Shown piece by piece: positions 16,618-25,056 of a DNA stretch of 64,000 bases. The stretch comes from Lacibacter cauensis. Its GTDB lineage: Bacteria > Bacteroidota > Bacteroidia > Chitinophagales > Chitinophagaceae. Both the position numbers and the translations under genes were made by a program. Position 1 is the first letter of the stretch. Each line of letters opens with the position of its first letter. Below the pieces are notes generated by a model, which was not told where the DNA came from, did no database searches, and saw nothing but the letters and a program-made list of their open reading frames with translations. The DNA is taken from positions 310,001 to 374,000 of the forward strand of contig NZ_VLLE01000003.1 in NCBI RefSeq assembly GCF_007830055.1, given 5' to 3'.

Positions 16618-17200
16618 TGCCACGAATTGGCACGACCCTTCGGCTCTCCCCTGCACTTTGTTACGGAGAGCAAGTCGCTCAGGGTTTTGTAGCCACGAAT
16701 TGCACGAATGGACACGAACGATTTATAGCCACGATTTGCACGAATGGACACGACCCTTCGGCTTCGCTCAGGATTTTATGGCCGCAGATGAACACTGATG
16801 CACACAGACTTCTTTAAGCCACGAATTGCACGAATAGACACGAACGATTTGTAGCCACGAATTAACACAGATGAACGCAGATTTTTTAGGTCACGAATTC
16901 CCTCCTTCGTTAAAACTTCTGAGGGCAGGGCACGAATGGACACGACCCTTCGGCTCTCCCCTGCACTTTGTTACGGAGAGCAAGTCGCTCAGGGTTTTAT
17001 GACCACGAATTGCACGAATAGACACGATCCTTCGGCTTCGCTCAGGATTTTATGGCCACGAATTAACACAGATGAACGCAGATGCGCACAGATAAATTTT
17101 TATAGTCCACAGATGGAGTCTGATTTAAATCAATAACCAGCGACCCTTCGACTCTACTCTGCACTTCGTTACGGAGAGCAGGTCGCTCAGGGTTTCAACA
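16618..17200. repeat. Mosaic of dispersed repeats, including three long nested palindromes
   Basis: No gene. At least five copies of a CACGAATTGCACGAATGG-like unit alternate with CACAGATGAACGCAGAT units. Three copies of a ~49-bp nested palindrome lie at 16636-16684, 16946-16994 and 17144-17192: outer arms CCCTTCG(G/A)C...GTCGCTCAGGG, inner arms GCTCTCC-type...GGAGAGC. Short forms CCTTCGGCTTCGCTCAGG lie near 16757 and 17031. The two blocks 16630-16700 and 16940-17010 are near-identical, suggesting duplication. Confidence 0.85.
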
Positions 17201-17233
17201 ACTTTTATTCTTAAAATTTTTAATTCATTTTTT

Positions 17234-18532
17234 ATGAAAGGGATATTCTTTGCCATGTGTGTATTGTTTGCTTATGTGAACAGTACAGCACAAACAATAA
17301 AGCCATTGGGTATTGGTGATACAGTACCTGACGTTCGCCTACACTTGCTGGAAGCAAACGGATTGAAAACAGTGAAGCTTGCTGACTACTACCGGGAGAA
17401 GCCATTGATCCTTGACTTTTGGGCGAGCTGGTGTGCGGCCTGTATTAAGGGTATGACGAAGGCGGATTCGTTGCTGCAACGTACCGGTGCTGCTGTTAAC
17501 GTGTTGCCGATTACGTATGAAGATGAAGCAACGGTGAGACGATTTATCGGCCGGCAGAAATCAATGCAAGGACTTCGTTTGCCCTTTGCCGTTAGTGACG
17601 ATGTATTGATGGGTAAGCTGTTTGCTTTCCGGACATTGCCTCATGCGGTGTGGATTGGTACGGATGGAGTTGTGCAAGCGATTACGTATGCCGAGGAAAT
17701 GAATGCAGTTAACTTAACAGCCTTTGCTGATAACCGACTACCTGTTTTAAGGGAGAAGAAAGACAATGTGGATTATAATCCGCAAAATCCTTTGCCGGTG
17801 GAAGAGGGTAGCTATGTGTACCGATCGGTTCTTACAAAATACCAGCCGGGGCTGCAGTCTATTATCGGGGCATATACGTCCGCTTACAGTAAGGGAGCGG
17901 TTTACAAACGGTTTATCGGCATTAATACTCCCGTGGTATCCTATTATTATTACTGTTATTCCAAAGGAAGATCGGGTTCGGTGCAGATGCAACGAATAGA
18001 GTTATCTGTGAAAGACAGCATGGCGGTGAATCCTTACAGAGCGGAAGATGCAACAAGGGTGATGATTGAGCCATACCTGTATTGTTTTGAACTGACCTTG
18101 CCTGAGAAAGTAACTGCTGCTGACTTTTTTCCGTGGCTGCTCAATGATCTGAACCGATGTCTGCCATATAAGGGAAGTATTGAAAAAAGAGAACGCTTGT
18201 GTTGGGTAGTGAAAGCTGTTGATGCAACAAAACACCCGACAGCATCAAAAGGAACTGAAGGAATAAAATGGAAGAAGGGAATTGTGCAGGCATTCATCAA
18301 CCAGCCTATGGAAGTTGTGTGTGATTATTTTAACTGGAACCTGGAGTATCCTGTAGTGAATGAAACGGGCATTGGTTACAATGTGGATCTGGACGTAACT
18401 ATCAAAGAAGGTAGTGGTAAGGAAAGCCGGTTTCTTAATGCTGCATCCGTAAAGGAAAGTTTAGAACGCTATGGCTTTACGTTAAGTCTTGAACGAAGAT
18501 TGGTTGATATTTTGGTTATCAGGGACAGATAA
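17234..18532 (+). CDS. TlpA-like thioredoxin-domain secreted protein with extra C-terminal domain
   Basis: 432 residues with signal peptide (1-19, ending STAQ). Thioredoxin/TlpA domain at about 25-165 with the active site WCAAC (Cys67, Cys70) in LILDFWASWCAACIKGMTK and the cis-Pro region RTLPHAVWIGTDG. The C-terminal ~250 residues resemble the DUF3738-like tails on Bacteroidota redoxins (repeated beta-alpha units ending FLNAASVKESLERYGFTLSLERR). A periplasmic thiol-disulfide oxidoreductase. Such proteins often follow SusC/SusD pairs, but 615 bp of repeats separate it from susD, so it likely has its own promoter. Confidence 0.85.
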   Translation: MKGIFFAMCVLFAYVNSTAQTIKPLGIGDTVPDVRLHLLEANGLKTVKLADYYREKPLILDFWASWCAACIKGMTKADSLLQRTGAAVNVLPITYEDEATVRRFIGRQKSMQGLRLPFAVSDDVLMGKLFAFRTLPHAVWIGTDGVVQAITYAEEMNAVNLTAFADNRLPVLREKKDNVDYNPQNPLPVEEGSYVYRSVLTKYQPGLQSIIGAYTSAYSKGAVYKRFIGINTPVVSYYYYCYSKGRSGSVQMQRIELSVKDSMAVNPYRAEDATRVMIEPYLYCFELTLPEKVTAADFFPWLLNDLNRCLPYKGSIEKRERLCWVVKAVDATKHPTASKGTEGIKWKKGIVQAFINQPMEVVCDYFNWNLEYPVVNETGIGYNVDLDVTIKEGSGKESRFLNAASVKESLERYGFTLSLERRLVDILVIRDR

Positions 18533-18565
18533 AAAAAGGACCGGTGTTGTTGATTGCACCGGTCC
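18531..18565 (-). terminator. Terminator for the DUF6520-like gene
   Basis: Stem GGACCGGTG / CACCGGTCC (18538-18546, 18557-18565), 10-base loop, and seven A at 18531-18537 that are a U-run on the minus strand. It can also end the convergent TlpA-like transcript, though there is no T-run on that side. Confidence 0.8.
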
Positions 18566-18577
18566 ACCCTGTTTTAC

Positions 18578-18865
18578 TTAAGGCAACGCCTTCATGATAT
18601 AAATATCAAGTGGCTGGCCTTCTTCATCGTAGGCCCGGGCACAGATTGTTTCATTGTCTTCGGGACAACCGAAGAAGTTGCGGGCCTGTACATCGGAGCC
18701 CGTGTATACAACTGCCGGAGATAACTCCGCAGTGCCTGCTGTATTGTATTTGTGCCAGGTGTACACGGTTTCTTTTGCTGCCGGTTTTGGTTTGTTCACC
18801 AGGTGCCAGGCGCTGAGTGAGATGACGAATAAGAGGGCGAAGATGCCCAACAGTAATTTTTTCAT
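18578..18865 (-). CDS. Small secreted protein, DUF6520-like
   Basis: 95 residues with a signal peptide (MKKLLLGIFALLFVISLSAW). Then KPAAKETVYTWHKYNTAGT, a Cys-containing FFGCPEDNETICARAYDEEGQPLDI block. The two cysteines (CPEDNETIC) and the 'W..YN..GT' and 'CARAYDE' pattern match the short DUF6520-type proteins often found in Bacteroidota. Function unknown. Closed by the terminator at 18531-18565. Confidence 0.7.
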   Translation of the reverse strand: MKKLLLGIFALLFVISLSAWHLVNKPKPAAKETVYTWHKYNTAGTAELSPAVVYTGSDVQARNFFGCPEDNETICARAYDEEGQPLDIYIMKALP

Positions 18866-19060
18866 TTTGTTTAATTTAAATGATGTGTGTGCTTACTTTT
18901 TTCTACAGGTGTTCAGCATCTCCTGTTTATTGCAATAAAGCGTTTAGTCGTAACGGTTAGTGTAGTGTTTTTTTGTTACCACTAAGTTGCTATAATTTTT
19001 GCCCTGCTTCCAAATGAAAGGCTTTTGATAACGGGATTATCTCTTTCGATAACGGGCCTG

Positions 19061-20005
19061 TTATTTATTGCTGTTTCGAAATTCGCTGGGATACATGTTG
19101 AAATGCTGAAAGAAGACCATGGTTAGATCAGATGGACGATAGCCAACAATTGCAGCTACTTCTTTTACGCTTTTATTCTGCAGCAGTAATTCTTTTGCTT
19201 TCTGCATCCGTTGGTACACGAGGAATTCGTAGATACTTTTACCATGCAACTGCCGGAAGTATTTTTTCAGTTTGAATTCGTTGAGCTGTACTTTTCTGGC
19301 GAGCTCGGGTATGGTTAGGTGCACAGCCAGATCGGCTGTAATTATTTCTGCTGCTTTGTTGATGGCTATGATATCGGCCTCTTTTATGTGGTGGTGCTTA
19401 TGCGTTGCAGCAGTAAGGTTGTTGCAGGTATGAAAGAGTATATCTCTGATGCGGGCCTGGAGAAAGTAGTTCCATAGATTACCCGACATTCTTGCAGTGC
19501 GTATTGCGTGTATGTTCTGCTGCAATTCTGTATCGATTGCGGTTGTTTGTTCAGCAGCCTGTTTTATGATTGAGGGGAAGAGTGCAGTGAATTCGTTGAC
19601 CAATGTTTCAGCCGGAAGGATTTCTACCAGTGTGTAATTGCCGGGTGTTTGAAAGGAAGTAATGTAAGCCTGTTGCAGCAACGGTGTAAAGCATACCTGA
19701 TTTTTTAAAAGAGTACCGGGGTGCTGCAGTTGTTCTGTCATTGTTTTATCGCCTTCGATGAGGGCCTGCAGTAACCAGTTGTGCGTATGCTGTGCTGTAT
19801 ACAGCTGAACGGGAACAGTTGAGCTGCATTGTTTGAGGAGGAAGGTACAGGAAGTGGTTTTGATTTGCTGTACAACGATTGAAGTTTCTGCGTTGGTGAA
19901 TGTATATAGTGCTGCCTCCGACAGCAGGGTTCCTTTGATGTTGTTGGGTAAAGCTGTAGCGGGTGCAAGTATTCCCAGGTTGCGTGCTTCATAGCTGATG
20001 GTCAT
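19061..20005 (-). CDS. AraC family transcriptional regulator
   Basis: 314 residues from the ATG at 20005 (an in-frame TTG at 20011 is less likely). The C-terminal 100 residues carry the double helix-turn-helix: ITADLAVHLTIPELARKVQLNEFKLKKYF, then GKSIYEFLVYQRMQKAKELL and the second HTH NKSVKEVAAIVGYRPSDLTMVFFQHFNMYPSEFR. The N-terminal ~200 residues have no ligand-binding motif I recognise. Gene is solitary; nearest divergent gene is the kinase at 20229. Its target is not evident. Confidence 0.9.
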   Translation of the reverse strand: MTISYEARNLGILAPATALPNNIKGTLLSEAALYTFTNAETSIVVQQIKTTSCTFLLKQCSSTVPVQLYTAQHTHNWLLQALIEGDKTMTEQLQHPGTLLKNQVCFTPLLQQAYITSFQTPGNYTLVEILPAETLVNEFTALFPSIIKQAAEQTTAIDTELQQNIHAIRTARMSGNLWNYFLQARIRDILFHTCNNLTAATHKHHHIKEADIIAINKAAEIITADLAVHLTIPELARKVQLNEFKLKKYFRQLHGKSIYEFLVYQRMQKAKELLLQNKSVKEVAAIVGYRPSDLTMVFFQHFNMYPSEFRNSNK

Positions 20006-20166
20006 AAGCAAGTGGACCTTCTATTCTTTGGGTAAGATAGAAAAAAATCAGGATGGTTTTTTATTTCGTGTGTACGGTGCCGTTGGAATTTGATAAAGGT
20101 CAATTATAAGCCTCAAAAAAATGTAACAAACAGTTAGAAGATGCTATAAGTTAAATAAGAATAAAT

Positions 20167-20174
20167 TATATTTG
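20167..20174 (+). promoter_or_regulatory. -7 element for the kinase operon
   Basis: TATATTTG (TAnnTTTG consensus), about 55 bp before the ATG at 20229; no good TTG at the -33 position. Confidence 0.4.
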
Positions 20175-20228
20175 ACTTGCTTATAATAGTGAAAAGCATA
20201 ATTACCCAATTTTCGAAAACACCTGCTT

Positions 20229-21023
20229 ATGGGATCATCCTCTCTGACGTTTGAATTTCTAACCCATTTTGGTATACAATCCTTTTTTAAGAACGAAAAA
20301 CGTGGCGGGCAAAAGAACGTCTATTTTGTTGTAAGAGCAGATGGCAGCAAGCAAGTAATGAAGATACTTGTTGGGGGTATTGATGCAAGATTTACCCGTG
20401 AAATGAAAATATATGAAAAATACAAGGAGCATCCATGTATACCAGTCGTATATGAAGTACATGAGTATCAAAAGGAAACTGTGATTTTTGAAGAATACAT
20501 CGAAGGACATAGCTTAGATGAAATTGAAAGCACTTACAAGGGCGATAATGATAAGATTAAACAACTTTTACGTGCAATTTTTGATTTGATGACCCCTATA
20601 TGGAAAGATGGAGTTGTACATAGAGATATAAAACCCGCAAATATTATTGTAAGACCTGATGGAACCCCTGTTTTAATTGATTTTGGTGTTGCCCGGGATT
20701 TAAATGAGGAATCAATCACCGCTGCCGGAGGTTTGCAGCCAGGAACTTGGAAATGGGCAGCTCCCGAACAATATGCAGCTAAAAAGGAGATGATCAATTA
20801 CAGGACAGACTTTTTCAGTTTGGGCGTTTTAGCCTACTACCTATATCATCAAGCCCTTCCGTTTGGAAAAACAATTGATGAAATCAACCAAAAGTTCACA
20901 AGTGGTGATGAAACATTTAATCATGATGCGAACTGTACATTTGCTGACTTTTTAATTGAAACCTTACACTTTAAAGTTGCAAACCGCCCCAGAAGTATTG
21001 AAGAACTTGTAAAACTTATTTAA
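20229..21023 (+). CDS. Serine/threonine protein kinase (Hanks-type)
   Basis: 264-residue cytoplasmic kinase, essentially catalytic domain only. Catalytic Lys in VMKIL (Lys45), Glu58 in the C-helix, HRDIKPAN loop (131-138, Asp133), DFG (151-153) and APE (178-180) are all present, so it should be active. The Gly-rich loop is weak (KNEKRGGQKNVYF). There is no transmembrane helix or sensor domain, unlike PknB-type kinases; small soluble kinases of this sort are frequent in defence or toxin systems. The stop codon abuts the next ATG (21024), so the two are co-expressed. A PP2C phosphatase lies 1.8 kb away on the other strand. Confidence 0.9.
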   Translation: MGSSSLTFEFLTHFGIQSFFKNEKRGGQKNVYFVVRADGSKQVMKILVGGIDARFTREMKIYEKYKEHPCIPVVYEVHEYQKETVIFEEYIEGHSLDEIESTYKGDNDKIKQLLRAIFDLMTPIWKDGVVHRDIKPANIIVRPDGTPVLIDFGVARDLNEESITAAGGLQPGTWKWAAPEQYAAKKEMINYRTDFFSLGVLAYYLYHQALPFGKTIDEINQKFTSGDETFNHDANCTFADFLIETLHFKVANRPRSIEELVKLI

Positions 21024-22205
21024 ATGAAAGTACTGCACCTGACCGGCCATTTTCAGAAATGGAATCTGGATTCTTATTTTCAAAATTCAATTGGTGATGG
21101 ATTTGTATTCTGCGCTTATAGCTTTGAAGAAGGTTTTTTTGCAAAGGACAAGGTAAACGGCTATGTAACCGATGAAATTTTGGCACATTCATTTTTTGAT
21201 CTGCAATATTATGGAAAGAAGGAAGGCGGTAATATTCAAAAGGGAAAGCTTGGAACCTATCCTTTTCACCCTACAGCAAACGCTGAAAGTGAAGAGCAGA
21301 CAAACGTTTTAATCGAAAGCCTGATTAAGCAGGGGATAACTTATCAAATTGACAACCTTGGGTTAAAGAATGTTATCATTCCAAATTATTATGAAAATGA
21401 GCGACCCAATGATTTCATTGCAATAATTAAAAGTATCAATAAATGGCTGACAGCTAATAAGGTTGATGGAATAAAATATTTTATGACCTTACCAATAGCT
21501 AACCATACAATCATCGATGAGGCAAAGATTGATGAACTTTTATTTCATTTAACTGATCTTCCAATTGTTTTTGATGGGTATTATATTGTTTGTGAAGCTA
21601 AGCCCGATGCAAGGCAAAAAATAAGCACCGATTTCAAATACCTGCGTAATCTTGCAACCATTTTCAAGACTTTAAAAAAGCAAAAGTTTGAAACTATTTA
21701 TGCTTATGCCAATTGGGATGCCTTGGTATTTCTGTCATTAACTGATATTGACTATATCACAATCGGTACTTATGAGAACTTACGGAATTTTACTATTAAA
21801 CGATTTACAACACAGGAAGACGGCGGTCCTTCAAAAGGCTGGTATTTCTCTGAAGCATTACTCAATTTTGTAAAGGCGCAGTTCCTGGATCTGATTCGTA
21901 ATCAGAAAGGGATTGATATTATAAAAAATGAGCGTAATGTTTTTTCAGATGCAATACTTGTTGAAGGGTATCCATGGAGTAATCAAAAGCCTGAGGTGCA
22001 TAAGAATTATCTTTTAACGATAACAAGGTTGTTAAAAGAACTCGCTTCTGAAAAAGACCTGGAAAAACGGAAAAAATTGTTGATTGCCAAGATTGATCAG
22101 GCTGTAAAAAATTATGAGCAACTTGAACGGTTACATATCACTTTAACAGATGAAAGTAAAAACTACCACCTCGGCATGTGGAAATCATTTTTACTTACAC
22201 AGTAA
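21024..22205 (+). CDS. Unknown protein, second gene of kinase operon, possible TIM-barrel
   Basis: 393 residues, no signal peptide or membrane helix. Family not recognised. Alternating hydrophobic strands and helices (GIKYFMTLPI, LPIVFDGYYIVCEA, FETIYAYANWDALVFLSL, IDYITIGTYENLRNF) suggest an alpha/beta barrel; ends in a charged helical region (KELASEKDLEKRKKLLIAK). N-terminus MKVLHLTGHFQKWNLDSYF. It starts at the base after the kinase stop, so it is likely the kinase's partner or substrate. Its 3' end overlaps the convergent gene below by 15 bp. Confidence 0.75.
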   Translation: MKVLHLTGHFQKWNLDSYFQNSIGDGFVFCAYSFEEGFFAKDKVNGYVTDEILAHSFFDLQYYGKKEGGNIQKGKLGTYPFHPTANAESEEQTNVLIESLIKQGITYQIDNLGLKNVIIPNYYENERPNDFIAIIKSINKWLTANKVDGIKYFMTLPIANHTIIDEAKIDELLFHLTDLPIVFDGYYIVCEAKPDARQKISTDFKYLRNLATIFKTLKKQKFETIYAYANWDALVFLSLTDIDYITIGTYENLRNFTIKRFTTQEDGGPSKGWYFSEALLNFVKAQFLDLIRNQKGIDIIKNERNVFSDAILVEGYPWSNQKPEVHKNYLLTITRLLKELASEKDLEKRKKLLIAKIDQAVKNYEQLERLHITLTDESKNYHLGMWKSFLLTQ

Positions 22206-22850
22206 ATTTTTCTTAAGACTTTCATTCAATAAAATCCACATTTTCATGTCGACAGGGTTGCTCTTTTGCGGGTTAAAATGAAGGATGAGCTTTCCATCTT
22301 TATTTATTTCTGCAAGGCCTACGTTCAATTGTTTAAACTCCTGAATGTTTTTAAGTGCAGGGTTTATATAGTGACTGTCGAGAACGACAATTGATTTTTC
22401 TGCGAACCATTTATACCGAAAGGCCTGATTTAAGGCTCTTTTCCAATTTTTCAGTTTTGCTTCAATTGCAATCGTATTTGTAGAAATACCCTTATACGAT
22501 TTACGGAATTTAATTAATGAATCAGTTTTGTTGATATAGCTGTCTTTGATCAATTTATTCAGTGATCTATTCAGCGCAACCGTATCGGCTTTCGTTATTT
22601 CTTTTAACTGATTTAAAGTTACAGTTCTGTTAGTTTCGATAATTCTGTAGATAACGGTATCGAAATAAGTCAGTTTTTCCGTTGTTTGTGCTGCCTGTTT
22701 CTGCAATTTTGCAATTACCAAATCAGCCACTCCAAAACCCAAATCAACTTCCTCCAGTACGCTGGTATTGGAAGTTTTTGTTTTCCAATCACAAATTGAT
22801 GCGTAATTGGCTTTCAGTGAGTTAACAAGCTCTTTTTCGGATGTGAACAT
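22191..22850 (-). CDS. PD-(D/E)XK-like protein with inserted winged helix
   Basis: 219 residues. The N-terminal part has EEVDLGFGVADLVI (about 33-46, Asp43 as the candidate nuclease Asp), then a winged-helix-like section (about 62-115; IIETNRTVTLNQLKEITKADTVALNRSLNKLI), and then TIAIEAKLKNWKRALNQAFRYK (Glu130-Ala-Lys132) followed by SIVVLDSHYI, a typical E-x-K plus helix pattern. This split layout, nuclease core interrupted by a DNA-reading domain, is inference from motif spacing. It lies 5 bp behind the PP2C gene and is co-transcribed with it; its 3' end overlaps the convergent 21024 gene. Confidence 0.6.
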   Translation of the reverse strand: MFTSEKELVNSLKANYASICDWKTKTSNTSVLEEVDLGFGVADLVIAKLQKQAAQTTEKLTYFDTVIYRIIETNRTVTLNQLKEITKADTVALNRSLNKLIKDSYINKTDSLIKFRKSYKGISTNTIAIEAKLKNWKRALNQAFRYKWFAEKSIVVLDSHYINPALKNIQEFKQLNVGLAEINKDGKLILHFNPQKSNPVDMKMWILLNESLKKNLLCK

Positions 22851-22855
22851 GGCAG

Positions 22856-23509
22856 TTATTTCACAAAAATAAACGTGGAATCATCAATGTTCTTGCCTTT
22901 TATCAAAGAATTTATTTTTTCGCTTATCGTTTTCAGCGATTTTTTCTGGAATACCTCAAAAAAAGCAAGCTTATCTTTTTCCAATACACGTGAAAAGCCA
23001 TCCGTACAAAGTAACAGATGCAGGTTATTTTTCAGTTTTTCTTCCTGTCTAAAATCGCTTATATGCAACTGGGGGTCTCCCAAATATTTCGTGAGTACAT
23101 TTTCTGAATAGTTATCATCTAATGTTATTTGCTCCATAAACTGATTACTAATGATATACAATCTTGAATCGCCCAACCAGGAGTACGTAAAGCTGCTGTT
23201 TGTTTTATTCTGGTATACTAAACAAAAAGTTGTAAACGGCTCTTTGGTGCCTGTTTTTAACAGGTGGGAATTTGTATCATACATGAGCTGTTTCAGTTTT
23301 ATTTCATTGCCGAGGTATTTTTTATGATTTGCTTTTATAAAGTCGGCTGCATTTTTAGAAGCTTCACCGCCACCGATGGCTGAACTTACTCCATCAAAGA
23401 CTGCAAATACGTTGTAATCCGGCTCTTCTATCAGGAGCAAGTTATCTTTATTTATTTCTCGTTTTTCACCCTTAATGGAGGCAAAAACATGTCTGGTCTT
23501 TGTCGTCAT
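22856..23509 (-). CDS. PP2C-family serine/threonine protein phosphatase
   Basis: 217 residues from the ATG at 23509; a TTG at 23524 would extend it by five residues but would fall within the candidate promoter. Metal-binding motifs of PP2C are intact: INKDN (Asp22), AVFDGVSS (Asp39, Gly40), the WLGDSRLYI block, LLLCTDGFSRVL and DDSTFIFV near the C-terminus. It would reverse phosphorylation by the nearby kinase. Encoded divergently from the PIN-like gene and in operon with the PD-(D/E)XK-like gene. Confidence 0.88.
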   Translation of the reverse strand: MTTKTRHVFASIKGEKREINKDNLLLIEEPDYNVFAVFDGVSSAIGGGEASKNAADFIKANHKKYLGNEIKLKQLMYDTNSHLLKTGTKEPFTTFCLVYQNKTNSSFTYSWLGDSRLYIISNQFMEQITLDDNYSENVLTKYLGDPQLHISDFRQEEKLKNNLHLLLCTDGFSRVLEKDKLAFFEVFQKKSLKTISEKINSLIKGKNIDDSTFIFVK

Positions 23510-23521
23510 ATTTACGTACTG

Positions 23522-23529
23522 CAAAATTA
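23522..23529 (-). promoter_or_regulatory. -7 element for PP2C gene
   Basis: Minus strand reads TAATTTTG (TAnnTTTG), only 13 bp before the ATG at 23509, implying a very short leader; no TTG at -33. It supports that ATG over the TTG at 23524. Confidence 0.35.
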
Positions 23530-23591
23530 ATACCCAATATAGAACTTCTGTTACTGTATTTTACCAGGAGTTTTATTGTTTTGTAACTGCT

Positions 23592-24566
23592 ATGGGTAAA
23601 TATATTCCTGACAAACATCTTATTTATCTTGATCAGTTTGCATTGAGCAGGCTGGTAACATCTGAGCCTGGAACAATTTGGGAGCGGTTACGACAATTGT
23701 TGGAGCAAGGCGTTGAGCAGGAGAAAATCATTGTGCCTTATTCGCTTGACCATTCGATGGATTCCTCTACTTCTAATATGGAGCTTGCTGAAAAGGAAGA
23801 TTCTTTTCTTTTTAATTTAAGCAGCGGTTTTATGTTTGATGTTGAAGCGAAGATTGCGGCAAAGTATATCATGCACCTTGTCAGGTGTAAAAGGATTGGG
23901 GTTACGATTTTTAAAAAAGTAGCATCCCATAAAGCTTTCGGAACAAAAGAAGCCCAAGAGCAATTTGCTGAACGAAGGGCAACTTATGAGCGAATGATTA
24001 ATGAAGGCACTTCCCAGCTTAATGCTTTTCGTACTATAACCAGAGATGGTAAGAAGCCAGATAAGAACTTGGTAGAAACCTCTTTGCAGATGCTTATTGC
24101 AAACTATGAACAGAACTTGGTCTTACGCCTTAGACAATATAGCCGTTATGGATTCTACGAGAAGCGGAAAATAGAATTCAGTTTTAAGACCATACACTTT
24201 TGGGCAGATGTGCTTATGGAACTAATGATAGGTGAGTACCAGCTTACAAAGGCCGAGGCTAAAAAGGCTGTTTTGTTATTTGAAAGGGAGGGATTAAAAA
24301 AAGTTATGCCTACTCAATATATACGTGCTGCTATTGAAGCAATGATGATGGTTAAACAACAAGCTGAAAAAGTAAATGATCATGTTGATATTATACGACT
24401 TTGCACAGCTTTGCCATTTTGCGACATTGTTTTAACTGACAAGATGCGGCTTTATGATGTACAAACAATGAAGCTTGATAAGGAGTTTAATACAGCAGTG
24501 TATAGTGGTACTAAAGAACAGTTGGCTCTATTTGAAGAGAAACTAACAACTATTGTAGAAAATTAG
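23592..24566 (+). CDS. PIN-like domain protein, predicted RNase
   Basis: 324 residues from the ATG at 23592 (earlier frame from 23475 overlaps the PP2C gene). PIN-like acidic residues: Asp14 in HLIYLDQFALSRL, an acidic cluster at NMELAEKED (about 63-70), and VDIIRLCTALPFCDIVLTDKMRL (Asp266, Asp278, Asp283), which has the PIN spacing 'D....A.....D...T.D'. About 180 residues of helix sit in between, so it is a large PIN protein rather than a VapC toxin. No antitoxin-like gene is attached. It begins 82 bp from the divergent PP2C gene and may belong to the same locus. Confidence 0.65.
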   Translation: MGKYIPDKHLIYLDQFALSRLVTSEPGTIWERLRQLLEQGVEQEKIIVPYSLDHSMDSSTSNMELAEKEDSFLFNLSSGFMFDVEAKIAAKYIMHLVRCKRIGVTIFKKVASHKAFGTKEAQEQFAERRATYERMINEGTSQLNAFRTITRDGKKPDKNLVETSLQMLIANYEQNLVLRLRQYSRYGFYEKRKIEFSFKTIHFWADVLMELMIGEYQLTKAEAKKAVLLFEREGLKKVMPTQYIRAAIEAMMMVKQQAEKVNDHVDIIRLCTALPFCDIVLTDKMRLYDVQTMKLDKEFNTAVYSGTKEQLALFEEKLTTIVEN

Positions 24567-24584
24567 GCTGTTTTATTACCTCAC

Positions 24585-24665
24585 TTTCTTTTTTACCTGC
24601 GTCCGCTCTTTCTTAAATTACATCTATAATGATTTGGATATCTATTTAGCAGATTGGAAAGGTTG
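24585..24665 (-). pseudogene. Degenerate remnant of the XRE-type gene at 25638
   Basis: About 75 bases align with the 3' end of the XRE gene (25650-25725) at roughly 80% identity: TTTACCTGCG, CTCTTTCTT, ATTACATC, ATGAT.TGGATATC and TTTAGCAGATTGG occur in order in both, with small indels that break the frame. The reading frame is lost and no start remains. The surrounding gap 24567-24813 otherwise holds only dispersed-repeat fragments. Confidence 0.7.
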
Positions 24666-24813
24666 CTAACAGATAACACAGACGATTTTTGATGGTATTA
24701 GCGACGAATACCTCCTTTGCTTAACGCTACGGAAGACAAGCACGAATGAAAATACTTTGCTGCTGTGTGATGTACTTGTTGATTGGTAAGGCTACCAACA
24801 ACGGCGTAGAAAT

Positions 24814-24846
24814 AAAAAAGGGCAGTATTATGTACTGCCCTTTTTT
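24814..24846. terminator. Bidirectional terminator
   Basis: AAAAAAGGGCAGTA and its complement TACTGCCCTTTTTT around a 5-base loop TTATG. It follows the minus-strand gene ending at 24868 and faces the plus-strand gene ending at 24566. Confidence 0.88.
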
Positions 24847-24867
24847 ATTAGAAAGGTTTAAGAGAAA

Positions 24868-25056
24868 TTATGCATGTACAACTTCTTTGGATCTTTTCGG
24901 CTCCCTGTGCATGTTTTTTCCACTTTTCTCAAATTCCTCTTTTTTCTTATTGAGTGAACGTAAGCTTCGCCTAGACTCCTTGCTTACAAAATATCCAATA
25001 AAAATTCCAATTGAAATTATTACCAGAGCGATTAGTATGTTATAATCGGGGGTCAT
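24868..25056 (-). CDS. 62-residue membrane-anchored basic protein
   Basis: ATG at 25056. One transmembrane helix at about residues 6-24 (NILIALVIISIGIFIGYFV) followed by a highly charged basic tail (SKESRRSLRSLNKKKEEFEK...). Start overlaps the end of the 25040-25501 gene by 17 bp, so translation is coupled. No family recognised. Confidence 0.6.
   Translation of the reverse strand: MTPDYNILIALVIISIGIFIGYFVSKESRRSLRSLNKKKEEFEKSGKNMHREPKRSKEVVHA

Noticed and set aside
16617-17136. Two 66-residue plus-strand ORFs in the repeat mosaic
   Set aside because: Near-identical because the repeats are; no ribosome site and no similarity to a protein family.
20229-23524. Tellurium-resistance (Ter) or BREX/Pgl system
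   Set aside because: Kinase and PP2C are shared with those systems, but no TerD, PglX, PglZ or BrxC/BrxL-like gene is present.
24746-25045. 99-residue plus-strand ORF over the terminator
   Set aside because: Crosses a strong bidirectional terminator and the antisense of a membrane-protein gene.
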